From: Desmodesmus armatus
Lineage: Eukaryota; Chlorophyta; Chlorophyceae; Sphaeropleales; Scenedesmaceae
Length of the DNA: 64,000 nt
Assembly: GCA_007449985.2 (NCBI GenBank)
Contig: VIIQ02000021.1
Location: forward strand, 1-64,000
Reading direction: 5' to 3'
Shown here: piece by piece, positions 52,790 through 64,000 of the stretch
Position numbering within the stretch: position 1 is the first letter of the stretch
How the letters are laid out: each line of letters begins with the position of its first letter
The notes under the pieces: generated by a model
Seen by the model: only the letters and a program-made list of their open reading frames with translations
Database searches by the model: none
Told to the model about the DNA's origin: nothing
Translations under genes and position numbers: made by a program

Positions 52790-55645
52790 CTGTGTTCACG
52801 CCCCTCTAGCTTTAGTGATTGCTAGAGCCGGAGGGTGGTGAACATATAAAAAATGTAAGCTAGTAGTTGAGAGAGGGGGGGACGACACCGGTGTTCACAC
52901 TCCTCTGGCTTGAGTGATTGCTTGAGCCTGAGGGTAGTGAGCATATAGAAAATGTAAGCTAGTAGATGGGAGGGAGGGGGGGGGGACAACACCGGTGTTC
53001 ACACCCCTCGGGCTTGAGTGATTGCTTGAGCCTGAGGGTGGTGAACATCAATGAAATGTAAGCTAGTAGTTGAGATCTCAACTCCCCTCTCTAGAGAGGG
53101 GGGTGGGGGCAACACCAGTGTTCACATCCCTCGGGCTTGAGTGATTGCTTGAGCCTGAGGGTGGTACGCATCAATGAAATGTAAGCTAGTAGTTGACAGG
53201 GGGGGGGGGGGGGGGGGAGCGACACCGGTATTCACACCCCTCGGGCTTGAGTGATTGCTTGAGCCTGAGGGTGGTAAGCATCAATGAAATGTAAGCTAGT
53301 AGTTGAGAGGGGGGGGGGGCACCAGTGCTCAAACCCCTCGGGCTTGAGTGATTGCTTGAGCCTGAGGGTGGTGAGCATCAAGGGAAATTGTAAGCTAGTT
53401 GTTAAGAGGGGGGGGGGGGGGACGACACTGGTGTTCACACCCCTCGGGCTTGAGTGATTGCTTGAGCCTCACGGTAGTTTGAGAGGGGGGGGGGGGGAGC
53501 GACACCGGTGTTCACACCCCTCGGGCTTGAGTGATTGCTTGAGCCTGATGGTTGGGAGCATCAATGAAATGTAAGCTAGTAGTTGAGAGGGGGGGGGGAC
53601 ACGGGTGTTGACACCCCTCTGGCTTGAGTGATTGCTTGAGCCTGAGGGTGGTAAGCATCAATGAAATGTTAGCTAGTAGTTGAGAGGGGGGGGGGGGGGG
53701 GGGGAGGACACCGGTGTTCACACCCCTCGGGCTTGAGTGATTGCTTGAGCCTGAGGGTGGTGAGCATTTAGAAAATGTAAGCTAGTAGTTAAGAGTGGGG
53801 GGGGGGGGACGACACGGGTGTTTACACCTCTCGGGCTTGAGTGATTGCTTGAGCCTGAGGGTGGTGAGCATCAATGAAATGTAAGCTAGTAGTTGAGAGG
53901 GGGGGGGGGGCACCAGTGCTCAAACCCCTCGGGCTTGAGTGATTGCTTGAGCCTGAGGGTGGTGAGCATCAATGGAATGTAAGCTAGTAGTTGTGAGGGG
54001 GGGGGGAGTGACACCGGTGTTCACACCCCTCGGGCTTGAGTGATTGCTTGAGCCTGATGGTGGTGAGCATTTAGAAAATGTAAGCTAGTAGTTAAGAGTT
54101 GTTGGGGGGGGGACGACACGGGTGTTTACACCCCTCGGGCTTGAGTGATTGCTTGAGCCTGAGGGTGGTGAGCATCAAGGGAAATTGTAAGCTAGTAGTT
54201 GAGAGGGGGGGGGCACCAGTGCTCAAACCCCTCGGGCTTGAGTGATTGCTTGAGCCTGAGGGTGGTGAGCATCAAGGGAAATTGTAAGCTAGTTGTTAGG
54301 GGGGAGGGGGGGGAACGACACCGGTGTTCACACCCCTCGGGCTTGAGTGATTGCTTGAGCCTGACGGTAGTGAGCATGTAGAAAATGTAAGCTAGTAGAT
54401 GGGAGGGAGGGGGGGAGCGACACCGGTGTTCACACCCCTCGGGCTTGAGTGATTGCTTGAGCCTGAGGGTGGTGAACATCAATGAAATGTAAGCTAGTAG
54501 TTGAGAGAGGGGGGGAGCAACACCGGTGTTCACATCCTTCGGGCTTGAGTGATTGCTTGAGCCTGGCGGTAGTGAGCATATAGAAAATGTAAGCTAGTAG
54601 ATGAGAGGGGGGGGGGGGGGGAGCGACCCTGGTGTTCACACCCCTCGGGCTTGAGTGATTGCTTGAGCCTGAGGGTGGTGAACATCAATGAAATGTAAGC
54701 TAGTAGTTGAGAGAGGGGGGGAGCAACACCGGTGTTCACATCCTTCGGGCTTGAGTGACTGCTTGAGCCTGGCGGTAGTGAGCATATAGAAAATGTAAGC
54801 TAGTAGATGAGAGGGGGGGGGAGCGACACCGGTGTTCACACCCCTCGGGCTTGAGTGATTGCTTGAGCCTGAGGGTGGTGAGCATTTACAAAATGTAAGC
54901 TAGTAGTTGAGAGGGGGGGGGACACGGGTGTTGACACCCCTCTGGCTTGAGTGATTGCTTGAGCCTGAGGGTGGTAAGCATCAATGAAATGTTAGCTAGT
55001 AGTTGAGAGGGGGGGGGGAGGACACCGGTGTTCACACCCCTCGGGCTTGAGTGATTGCTTGAGCCTGAGAGTGGTGAGCATTTACAAAATGTAAGCTAGT
55101 AGTTGAGATAGGGGGGGGGGACACCGGTGTTGACACCCCTCGGGCTTGAGTGATTGCTTGAGCCTGAGGGTGGTAAGCATCAATGAAATGTTAGCTAGTA
55201 GTTGAGAGGGGGGGGGGGGGGACACCGGTGTTCACACCCCTCGGGCTTGAGTGATTGCTTGAGCCTGAGGGTGGTGAGCATTTACAAAATGTAAGCTAGT
55301 AGTTGAGATAGGGGGGGGGGACACCGGTGTTGACACCCCTCTGGCTTGAGTGATTGCTTGAGCCTGAGGGTGGTAAGCATCAATGAAATGTTAGCTAGTA
55401 GTTGAGAGGGGGGGGGGACACCGGTGTTCACACCCCTCGGGCTTGAGTGATTGCTTGAGCCTAAGGGTGGTAAGCATCAATGAAATGTAAGCTAGTAGTT
55501 GAGAGGGGGGGGGGGAGGACACCGGTGTTCACACCCCTCGGGCTTGAGTGATTGCTTGAGCCTGAGGGTGTTGAGCATGAAGCAAAATTGTAAGCCAATA
55601 GTTAGGGGGGGGGTGGATACTGGTGTTCACACCCCTCTGGCTTCA
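52790..55645. repeat. ~98-bp satellite, about 29 copies
   Basis: Tandem units each contain ACACCGGTGT, TTCACACCCCTCGG, GCTTGAGTGATTGCTTGAGC, CTGAGGGTGGT, a GAGCATCAATGAAATG or GAGCATTTAGAAAATG variant, TAAGCTAGTAGTTGAGAG, and a G run of 7-22. First and last units (52790, 55620) are the most divergent, as expected at array edges. ACACCGGTGT is a perfect 10-bp palindrome. CCTCGGGCTTGAG / CTTGAGCCTGAGG around TGATTG forms a 13-bp stem if G-T pairs are allowed. Longer - strand frames (PPLSTTSLHFIDA-type) are by-products of the repeat. Confidence 0.95.
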
Positions 55646-58446
55646 GTGGCTGCTAGAGCCTGAAGGCGCTGAGCAGCAAGGAAAGACATACAAGGAGGGA
55701 GTCACTTGTGCAGCACTGATGGTCATGATACTGATTCTTCGGTCTGGGTGGATTTGATACTTCCTACATGCATGCTCCACACCATCGCAATGTTCAACAG
55801 TGTACGTTGCCCTCATATGTGCTGATTGCCACCTGTGTCTGCCTGCTGATTTCCTGCTGTGGTTGGCCACCATGGCGCTGAGTGCTCACCACCTACGCCA
55901 TCAGCACTGCTATGAGGCTGGACAAGGGCTCCATGGCATGGTCTGTTCATGGAATACTCTGCAAGCCTTGCGCGGTGAACCTCAGCCCCGGGAGTACATG
56001 TCCTTCAACCACCTACATGGGTACTGAGATGGCTGGCAAGCACTGTGTTTTGAGGCACAAATCAACAGCATCAGCGGAAGGCCAGCCATGCGCACATCTA
56101 AAGAGCGCTTGGCTAGTTGATGAGGGGTGACGGCCCACATTTTGCCACTTGTGCAGTGTGTCACATCTGCTCACAACTGGGCACAGATTATGTCTGGACC
56201 TGTCACCGTGGCATGTGCATACGCCGTACTTACGGGATGCGTTTGGCAGTGGTAGCTGGTGTTGTGTGGTACAGGCTGGCCTCTTTCTCAAAACTTTTGA
56301 AAACTTCGATTTCTTGATGTTGGTTGTTGTGTGTCAGCACCGTGCACACTGTAACATTCACATGTAGGAACATGTGATGTTGGTTGTTGTGTGTCAGCAC
56401 CGTGCACACTGCTTCTTGAGTATGTATGTCACATGTATGCATGAGCAATGGAGTCCAAGCCGAATGTACCCACCCAATTAGTGATCCATTCTTTCGGCAG
56501 CATCAATCAGTACACCGTGGCAGCACAGCACAGCGGGGACACAAACATTATGTGTGGTGGTGTTGCATTTGACAACCGTCTCGCATGTCCACAACATAGG
56601 CAACGCTTGTGCAAACTCAGCACACACATATCTACCAAATGCCAGACCCTCAGACCAGCGTCTTACAAAACAAAGCACCTGACAGAGACACCCTCATGTG
56701 TCCAAATGCAGTATGGGCTCTCAAATTGGCCTCCACACAGACATGCATACGTCTCATTGAACTGTCCAAACAAAGCAGGCCGCCAGAACAGCCTGAGTGT
56801 GAGCACGGGAGCACTACAAGCACTACACAAGCTCGGCATGCCTTCAGCATGAGTAGCCAGCATGGCTGGGTCACCGGCGCACAGGACAAGGAGGAGGCGA
56901 GACACTTCATTTCAAGGCTCAGCACCGAGATCTCCCATCCCCTCATCATATCATAGAAGGCGCCATTGCACCCCTTGACATTACGTCAACAAAACACATC
57001 ACATCTATTCATGGTGACATGGGTCGCTGCCTGAAGCTGCATATCTGCACATGCACTGCTGAAATCTGTGCCCTGCAGTGTGACTGAGAAACTGCATCCA
57101 AGAAAGAAACCACCTCACACAACGGATCGGCAATAACTTGACCATCCCTCCCAGCCCCGCTCCATCAGCACAATGCCCCATCACAGTGCATATTTCCATC
57201 AGGTGCTGCTGGCAACACCAGCAACAACCAAGCCTTGGTTGGCACACCCAGCAAACACATCTGAATACTACCACACGCTGCCGGTTCAACAGACCCCAGA
57301 CCTCAAGCCTCCAATATCAGTGCCCCATAAACCTGCATTGCAAGGGAGCAAGAAGGCAGCATGGCAGGGGGTAAGTTAATAAGTTACATACATTGCCTTT
57401 TTACATCACACGTATTGCAGTTCTTGAGCACTGACACACTAGACAGTGAGTCTGCATCATGCACTTGAAGTGCTCGGTAGCAAAGCAGGAGAGCTTATGG
57501 CAGACACCAACGCTCACCAATTCCCCACAAGCAGGCTTGCCAAGCACTCACAGTGTGGGTGACGACCACAACTCCTGAGCATGCTTGTGTGCATGCGAAC
57601 GATAAGATGCAGGTAACCAAGCATGCAGGAATCCCAGCAAGCCATGCCAGGCAGTGCCCGCACACACGTACCTATGGTGACTCTTTCCACGTGACTCTCT
57701 CATCACTTGTGTCGTACGTACACCCACATCACAGGCATGTCCCATCAGCCTGGTCACCTGGTGGTGCTGACAACTGCAACACAATGATACACACGATCAC
57801 ACATGCCAGGCTCACAGCAGTCAATCAAGCGCATAACCTCAGCAGATTCTAGTTGGTGCTTGTCAGCTGTGTGTTACAGTCGGCTTGATGGCAGTTGGGT
57901 TACTAGTGGCATCTCTACGCAAGCAGCAAACCTGGGTCTCCAAGCATCCGATCACACTCATGATCAAGGGACCCAAGAATGCAGTACAGCTTTCAATGGC
58001 AGGCTGCCATTGACAGAGGTTGTAGTGCACCCTGTGCAGGTGCATTGCCCCAAGAATGAAACACAACACCATGTTATGTGCGCAAGTGCTGGACCTGCAG
58101 CTTCCAACTTCAGGCAAGGCATTCAATGTGGTGACCTCAACCGACACCCACGACGCTCAAAAAGTAGACTGTACTGTGCATCAAGTGTTTTGAAGTAGCG
58201 CCCTTCATATGCAATCCCCAGGTCACTGCCCAAGCCTGCCAGTCGCCCCTACCCCGCAGCTGACAAACATGACCCACATTGTCCTTCAACATGTGCTGCA
58301 GTGGGGCCAACTTGTGTGATGTCATGGGCACACTTGCGGTGCAATGTGAGTCAAGTCACAACAAACCCTGTGGTAGGGGGTGGAGCGAAAGCGGGGGGGG
58401 GGGGATATTTGACGGAGTGAGGGGTAGGGTGGTGCATGCTGCATAA
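55646..58446. other. Long stretch without a recognised gene
   Basis: No exon with family similarity or phase-consistent splice sites on either strand. A 37-bp direct repeat (TGATGTTGGTTGTTGTGTGT ... CGTGCACACTG) occurs at 56315-56351 and 56375-56411. Base composition is less GC-rich and largely free of G runs, unlike the gene introns. Confidence 0.4.
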
Positions 58447-58701
58447 GGGTAGCGTTTTTTTGAAACCGGTACACCGTGTTTCCTTGAGTCACAATTGAAG
58501 TTGCTCCCCCCCGGGGGGCCCTGATTTTCACGGCAAGTGCTACTTGCTCCCCCCCCCCTTCAGCACGTTTTCCCTGCAAACTGGCCGGATCTCAGTTGCT
58601 CCCCCCCCCCTGAGCTGCCTCCAGACTGCTTCCGCTCCTTGCTCACCCCCCCCCCCCCCCTCAAAGAAACAGGGTGTACCGGTTTCAAAGAAACGCTACC
58701 C
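58447..58701. mobile_element. MITE-like element with ~39-bp terminal inverted repeats
   Basis: The left end GGGTAGCGTTTTTTTGAAAC (58447) and the reverse complement of the right end GGGTAGCGTTTCTTTGAAAC (58701) match for about 39 bp, including CGGTACACC, with three or four mismatches. The 255-bp element has no ORF. Its interior carries four TTGCTCCCCCC-type words. No clear target-site duplication is visible, so the transposon family is not assigned. Confidence 0.75.
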
Positions 58702-61116
58702 ATAGAGCAAGCAACATGCGACATTGCTGCAGTTTAGGTAGAACTACTACCTAGTAGGGGTATAATGCCGCCTGGATTGCCTATGCTTGCAGCCGCTAGA
58801 AAGCTACACTGAGCAGGACTCCACCCTTTGACCAGGACCAACCCAACCAACCTCAGTTCTGCACTTGCAGGCGTCAGCGGTACCACGCTCTGCCGATTGA
58901 CCTGGGATTCAAAAGCAAGAAACGTGGCGTTGTCGGCTACGCCCCCCTCATGGGCTTCCAGCAACAGCATTCCCAACAGCACTGCTGTCACCATAGCTCC
59001 TCCTGGTGACAAGAAGAAAACAGCGACATCAACAGGTATAGCTGGCAGTGAGCAAAGTCGTACAGCAGGTCCACATGATGTGGGAGAGTTGAGGGGGCAG
59101 CCGCAAAGGCAGCAGTGTGGCAAAACTATAAACAGCACAGACGGCAGCAGCAACCAGTAAGAAATGGCATTAGCTGTAGAGCAGTTGAACGCGCCCTGGC
59201 AGCAGTAGTAATCCCCTGGAGTGACGATACACAATGATTGTGTTTGTGAAGGGAGTTGCTGACCCTCGCATCATGTGTCAACTGCAGTTCATGCTGTTGC
59301 AGCTGGGTGTGCCCCCTCCCCCCCCCCCCCAAACGGGGGCTCCAAGGCCCAGCGGGAACACGCAGGTGCTGGGCGTGCCTTAGTCGACCCGCTTTTGAAT
59401 ACTTGGGTGCCCCAGTTGCAATCCACAACTGCTACAGCTTTGCAGACACAAAGAAAGCAGTACACCCACCCCACCCCACCCACTGCGCCACATGTTCCAC
59501 CGACGCAGCTCCTCATCCATGTCAGCAATGCAGCAGTCAACCCTTGGCTAGTGTTGTGGCTGTGACTCTGTCCGTTACTGCCTGTACCGCCCCGTACTTT
59601 ACTCAAGAATGTGTGTATGTGTACACCTAAAAGTGCTTCAAGGGTAGTGGTGGAATGTAGCCAGAAGAGGGGGCCAGGGGATGCACACCACACCACCAAC
59701 AGCAGCACAATGCTCGTGAGCATGTCGGGTTGGTGCCTGGTCTGTACCAGGTGGAGTGCTGCTTGTCACAAGTGATTACGGTAATTGGTTCTAGCACAAC
59801 TTGCAGTCTGCTGTGGCACAACAGTTGAGAACATGCCTGCAGTAGTTTACCCCCTGTGATTTGGGGCATTGCTGCAACACTGGTACTTGGCAATTGGCGT
59901 GATGGCAAACTTGTGCTCTACTATGTCTTCCACGCACCGCCTTGCTGTAGGGGGAAGGGGGACGGAGTGACAAATGGCGCTTCATGGAGTTCAGTGCTTG
60001 TTGGTGCATTCTAGAGGGGTTTGCTGAGCACATGGCTGTTTTTGTACCTTCACCACCACTGCTGCAATCACTTTTGTACTTGTACTTGACCCAAAAGGCT
60101 GAGGGGCGTTGAGTGATAGGCCCTCAACCCATGGGCACAGTTTGGGCACCCTCATGAGCACTTTGCCCATGGGTTTGTGCCGCAGTTGGGAACGTACATG
60201 CCTGTCCTGTAACGCTGACACAGTATGAAACCGGGTTTGTTGTAGGCCTGTCTATGAGCGTGGTGCACAACACCCTGTATAGCTACGTAGCTGCTCCCGC
60301 CTGCAGCAGGCACCCTGCCTGTTGTACTGGATGCTGCTGTGCGATCTCACAGTAACGCTTTGCCATAACATGTTGGCGGACAAACTCTAGCCATCATACT
60401 GGTGGCCTGTCTCTGCCCAGTTCAGCCCTTGCATGTGCCGGCATAATTGACAGTACCGTAGAAACTGACACCTGTGCCTCAGAGTCTTGTTGGTAGAGTT
60501 AAACTTGGATGGCTGCTTCGTTCAGGTGTTTACCAACTGCAATCATGGTGACAACTCACAAATACTTTCAACACGTAGCAAACTTGGAAGATCCATAAAT
60601 GTCCACAAAGCAGCAAGTGTTGAGGTTCCTGCTGCTCCTGTGGGACTAATCGGCTCGGTGACCGCCCGTCATGGTTATGCACTTGCTATCTTACTTATGA
60701 TGAAGGAGTGACACTGCTGGAGAGTGTCTGACAGTGATATGCCACCCTGGCAGAGGTTGACGGTTGACGGTTACTAATTGCTGTAACTACCTTTTAAATT
60801 ATTGCATGTCGATGCAGCCAGGAAGCAGCACACAACAAAGCAGTCGGAAACTCCAAACAATTAAAAACAGCTGTGCCTTGCAGACCGTGATCAGACAGAG
60901 GCGATATGATGAGGAAGGTCACCAGAAGCATACGCAGAGAAGCATACGCAGGGCTTGAAGTGCTGTGCATGGCTGATGGATCTTTCTGTGTAAGCATGAG
61001 GCTGTGGGGAAACTGCTTCAGGTGAGTCGTGTTTCCTAGGGTGACCTGAGCTCATAAGGTTGGTGCCTTGGTACAGTAGTGTGTTCAAGCCAGCGCTTGT
61101 ACATGTCTGTGTCCAG
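58702..61116. other. Mostly unassigned; one orphan exon-like frame
   Basis: After a CTTGCAG acceptor at 58870 one frame reads RQRYHALPIDLGFKSKKRG then VVGYAPLMGFQQQ, ending at TGA near 59013. It looks protein-like but has no visible partner exon. At 60884-60955 another + frame reads TVIRQRRYDEEGHQKH after CTTGCAG and could be an upstream exon of the gene at 61117. The rest shows nothing recognisable. Confidence 0.3.
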
Positions 61117-64000
61117 GTGTCGGGGCACATTTGACGACCTGCAGGATGCCTTGGAATGGGCATTCGGTGAGCGAGAGGAGGATGCAGGGCAGGAGGATCA
61201 GGAGGAGGGTCAGCAGGAGCAGCAGCAGCAGGGTGATGAGGAGGAGGGATGGCAGGATGAGTGGCTTGAGGAGCAGGGCGGAGAGGGTGAGGAGGAAGAG
61301 TGGGAGGAGGAGGAGTACCACAGCCCAGCCTGTCTGATCCTTCAGGTGAGCTGGTGCATCGCTGGGCGTCTGCTCGTGCCTGTTTCGACGCGGATTCCTT
61401 GCAAGGGGTGGCCTACTCCAAGTGGGTGTGCTGTCCACCAACCATGTGCGCAGCTGTCATTAGTCCCACCCTCGCGATGTTGCCAATTGTTTCAGGTTTG
61501 ATTGATGACACTATCTGTACTGCTGTGCTGCTGCAGGCGTGTGTCCGCTACCACAAGCGTGTCATGAAGAGGACACATGTGACCTCGCGCGCTGTCAACA
61601 GAGAAGAAGCCTTCAACGCAGCTGCCAGGAGAGTCTACAGGGAAGCAAAAACAGCCGAGTTCAAGGAGTGGATTCTTGCAGGTAGGCATGCGTGTGCTGA
61701 CAGCGTGGCACACGGCACGCTCTGTGTGCCTTTGCTGCAGTAGAACTGTGATGGTTGCATGTGTAAGGATGGTGTCGTGTCACCAGCCGCAAGTGCAGCA
61801 TATCAGCAGTACAAGTTATGTCGTTGTTTGGTAAATGACAGCTCGCTAAAAAATATGCTGGTTAACTTGCAGCACGGCTTGTGTCATGCAGGTGTTGGCG
61901 AGCTTGACATTGACATGGAGGGTGCCGAGAGCAGCAGCTCTGACAGCAGCCCAAGCAGCAGCCCTGGCCAGAGCCCCTTCAAGAGGGTATGTCCGTCAGC
62001 ACCTGTTGTAGGCAGCCTGCACACACAGGCGTACTCAGTGCCCAAAAGGCCACACCGGAATGCTTGCTGGTGTGGGCGCTTGCATGGAGCACCATTTCCT
62101 GTGCCACTATCACACAGAGTGCGCTGCCATGATCCTGCCACAGCCATGCAGCACATTGCATGCTGAGAGTATGCATGCGAACCCTTGATGCGCTTCAAAA
62201 CAGCTGGTAACATCAAGCAATTGCATGTGCTGTCACAAGGAACAAGGTATTGCACATGTGTATTGTGAGAAGACCCCTGCTGTTGCCTTGCCCTACTGTC
62301 TGCTCACCACCACCACCATTGCCACCACCACGCGCCTACAGATATGTTTGAACGCCTTGGGTGGAGCAGCGGCGGCAAGCAGCCCAGCAGCAGCTGTGCG
62401 GCGCGAGGACGAGCCTCCCGTCGCCCCCGCGTACCCTGCAGCAGCAGCAGTGGCAAGCAGCCCAGCAGCAATTGTCAAGCAAGAGCACGGCTCTGCCCTC
62501 GGCCCGGTGTACCCTGCTGCAGCAGCAGCGGCAAGCAGCCCATCTGCATATGTCAAGCAAGAGGACGGCCCTTCCAACGGCCTGCTGTACACTGCACTAC
62601 AGGGCAATGCTGCATCCCCAGGTGTGATGTATAGGCCATGAGGTGCTCTCGGGACCACGATCTTAGGACTGCCCTGCAGGAGTCAGACAGTGGCAGCCTG
62701 GCATGTAGCAGCCGAACATGAGGTCTCTGTGAGTGCTGCAGGAAGACATAAGGGATTAGCTGCAGAGTGTTGCTGGGTGGGTTGGGGTGCAAGGGAGCCA
62801 GCACGAGACTGCTGAAAGCAGGTTGACTAGCAGCCATGCCATGCAAGGAAACCCCAGTGTGATGGGTTTATTGCGCCCTTGCCAACACCTGTGCACATAC
62901 AGCTATTGATGTGCATAAGTCATCTATGTGTGTATGGCATGCTGCAATCTTACTGTCTTGCACAGGAAGCCCTGCCCTGGGTGGGTCTGATGTCGCTGGC
63001 CACGCAGGGACCAGCTACGGGTACCTGACACCTCCCTCAGCAGCAGCACACCGTGGTGAGCGGGGCAGCAGCATCTACGGCGCATCAGCAGGAGCAGCTG
63101 CTGGCATTGGCCCTGGTGGTGGTGACGGCGGAGCAGGCGCCGGGTGGCCGACACACATCATGGCAGGCAACAAGGTGTGCAAGTGTTGGTATGCCGTGCA
63201 ACTGCACAATATCGTTTACCGCAGAGTACTGAAACTTGTCAGCACCGCCGCATCTGATTCAGTGCACCAGCACTGAGATGCCAGACGACGAAACTTCACA
63301 TGCAAAGCTGCACAGCAGATGCATGCTTTGACAGATTCTGCCACTCAACTTCACGCTTGTGTTGGCTGCAGGGCACCCCCAGCAGACTGGATGGGTTGCG
63401 GAGCCTTGGTGAGTACACATGATTTCTTGTATCAACAGTCTGCAACAACCTTGGCCAATCTGCTTGCCGAGGCTGTTGACCAGGGACCATGAGCCACTGT
63501 TAGGCTCAGGCTGTGCTGTTAGGCTCAGGCTGTGCTGTTAGGCTCAGGCTGTGCAATGGTGTCCCTGCCTGACTCTCGACCCTGTTCATGCCGGTGTTGT
63601 GTCTTCCTGCTGCTGTTGTGTTGCTGATGACGCGTCGTGTGCAGACTTGTCTACCAGCATGAGGCCCAATGGTGACAACCCAAGGGCTAGTGAGTGCCTT
63701 CAGTCTCCCTGTCTCCTCAAGCCAGCAGTGGTGCCTGCATTTACTTGTTCATGTCAGTCATTACTCAGCCTACAAGGCAGTGTTCCTGCATTCTGCATCC
63801 TGGTGCCGAAACCGTGTTGAGCTTGCAGCCCTGTCACACGGCATATCAATGCTGCTGGTCTACATGCCAATGCGGAGGACTGCTGCACCTGCTTGTGCTG
63901 CCATCTGCAGGCATGCCTGGACAGCTGGGGGGTGGTGCAGCCACGGCAGAGCTGGGGCACCGTCCTGCCGCCAAGACAAGCTTGAAGTTTGAAACTGGAA
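61117..64000 (+). CDS. Unrecognised acidic, Ala/Ser-rich protein gene (partial, runs off the window)
   Basis: Eight exons with consistent phases: 61117-61345, 61537-61681, 61892-61986, 62342-62621, 62966-63174, 63372-63408, 63645-63689, 63911 to the end. At least ~375 residues; start upstream and stop beyond the window. The first exon (GTFDDLQDALEWAFGERE) passes into a Glu/Gln/Asp-rich stretch. The second is basic and helical (VRYHKRVMKRTHVTSRAVNR, then FNAAARRVYREAKTAEFKEW). The third is a Ser run. The fourth carries three ~34-residue Ala-rich repeats with VKQE motifs. Later exons are Gly/Ser/Ala-rich (GSSIYGASAGAAAGIGPGGG). No family recognised. VKQE fits the SUMO-acceptor consensus (hydrophobic-K-x-E), so a nuclear protein is plausible but unproven. 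Confidence 0.65.
62400..62590 (+). repeat. Coding tandem repeat with VKQE motifs
   Basis: Three ~102-bp units: VRREDEPPVAPAYPAAAAVA, VKQEHGSALGPVYPAAAAAA and VKQEDGPSNGLLY, each preceded by SSP(A/S)A. The charged (V)(K/R)xE core is kept while the linker varies. Confidence 0.8.
63498..63554. repeat. 19-bp perfect triplication
   Basis: TGTTAGGCTCAGGCTGTGC occurs three times head to tail in the intron between exons 63372-63408 and 63645-63689. Confidence 0.95.

Noticed and set aside
52790..55645. CRISPR array
   Set aside because: Units are contiguous, ~98 bp, with no unique spacers; it is a satellite in a eukaryotic genome.
58734..59234. - strand hydrophobic frame of 166 codons as a membrane protein
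   Set aside because: No ATG at its start, no neighbouring exons, and it overlaps a more protein-like + strand frame.
60884..60955. J-domain protein exon (RRYDEEGH resembles the end of a J domain)
   Set aside because: No HPD motif or preceding exon found and the frame closes at TGA before a usable donor.

Overview
This window looks like nuclear DNA of a chlorophyte green alga, probably a chlamydomonadalean or sphaeroplealean of the Haematococcus type. That placement is inference from gene content and style. Genes are cut into many short exons with GT-AG introns whose donors read GTGGGT or GTGAGT. CAG/GCA runs encode poly-Q, poly-A and poly-S tracts. TGTAA, the usual green-algal polyadenylation signal, lies 3' of three genes. 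The introns carry very many G homopolymers, mostly on the sense strand. There is no operon-like packing, and I saw no rRNA, tRNA or CRISPR array.

Layout. 1-5.7 kb: remains of an mTERF-like gene on the + strand, with serially duplicated exon modules and a 451-bp tandem duplication inside. 5.7-9.3 kb: intergenic, with short tandem repeats and a 33/45-bp minisatellite. 9.3-11.2 kb (-): a frameshifted F-box/leucine-rich-repeat pseudogene. 12.5-20.0 kb (-): a ten-exon gene for the second-step splicing factor SLU7. 20.6-29.5 kb (+): a thirteen-exon EDR1/CTR1-type Raf-like protein kinase, divergent from SLU7 across 584 bp. 30.3-37.4 kb (+): an APE-type LINE with intact ORF1 and twice-frameshifted ORF2. 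38.8-40.7 kb (+): the better-preserved, inverted paralogue of the F-box/LRR pseudogene. 41.3 kb: a stray copy of the SLU7 last exon. 43-52 kb (-): one or two multi-exon genes for low-complexity proteins I do not recognise. 52.8-55.6 kb: about 29 copies of a ~98-bp satellite with two dyad elements per unit. 58.4 kb: a 255-bp element with terminal inverted repeats. 61.1 kb to the end (+): the 5' or middle part of an unrecognised acidic, Ala/Ser-rich protein gene that runs off the window.

The most striking feature is shared by the mTERF-like, SLU7 and kinase genes. Their introns contain decayed tandem copies of the exon ends that abut them, each with its splice junction. SLU7 alone has at least thirteen such copies (called ghost junctions here), always copies of the exon edge next to that intron. 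This points to repeated local duplication of exon-intron junctions as a way these introns have grown. Exon coordinates for SLU7 and the kinase were worked out by hand from splice motifs, reading phase and family similarity. They are mutually consistent in phase except at one apparent one-base deletion in SLU7 exon 4.
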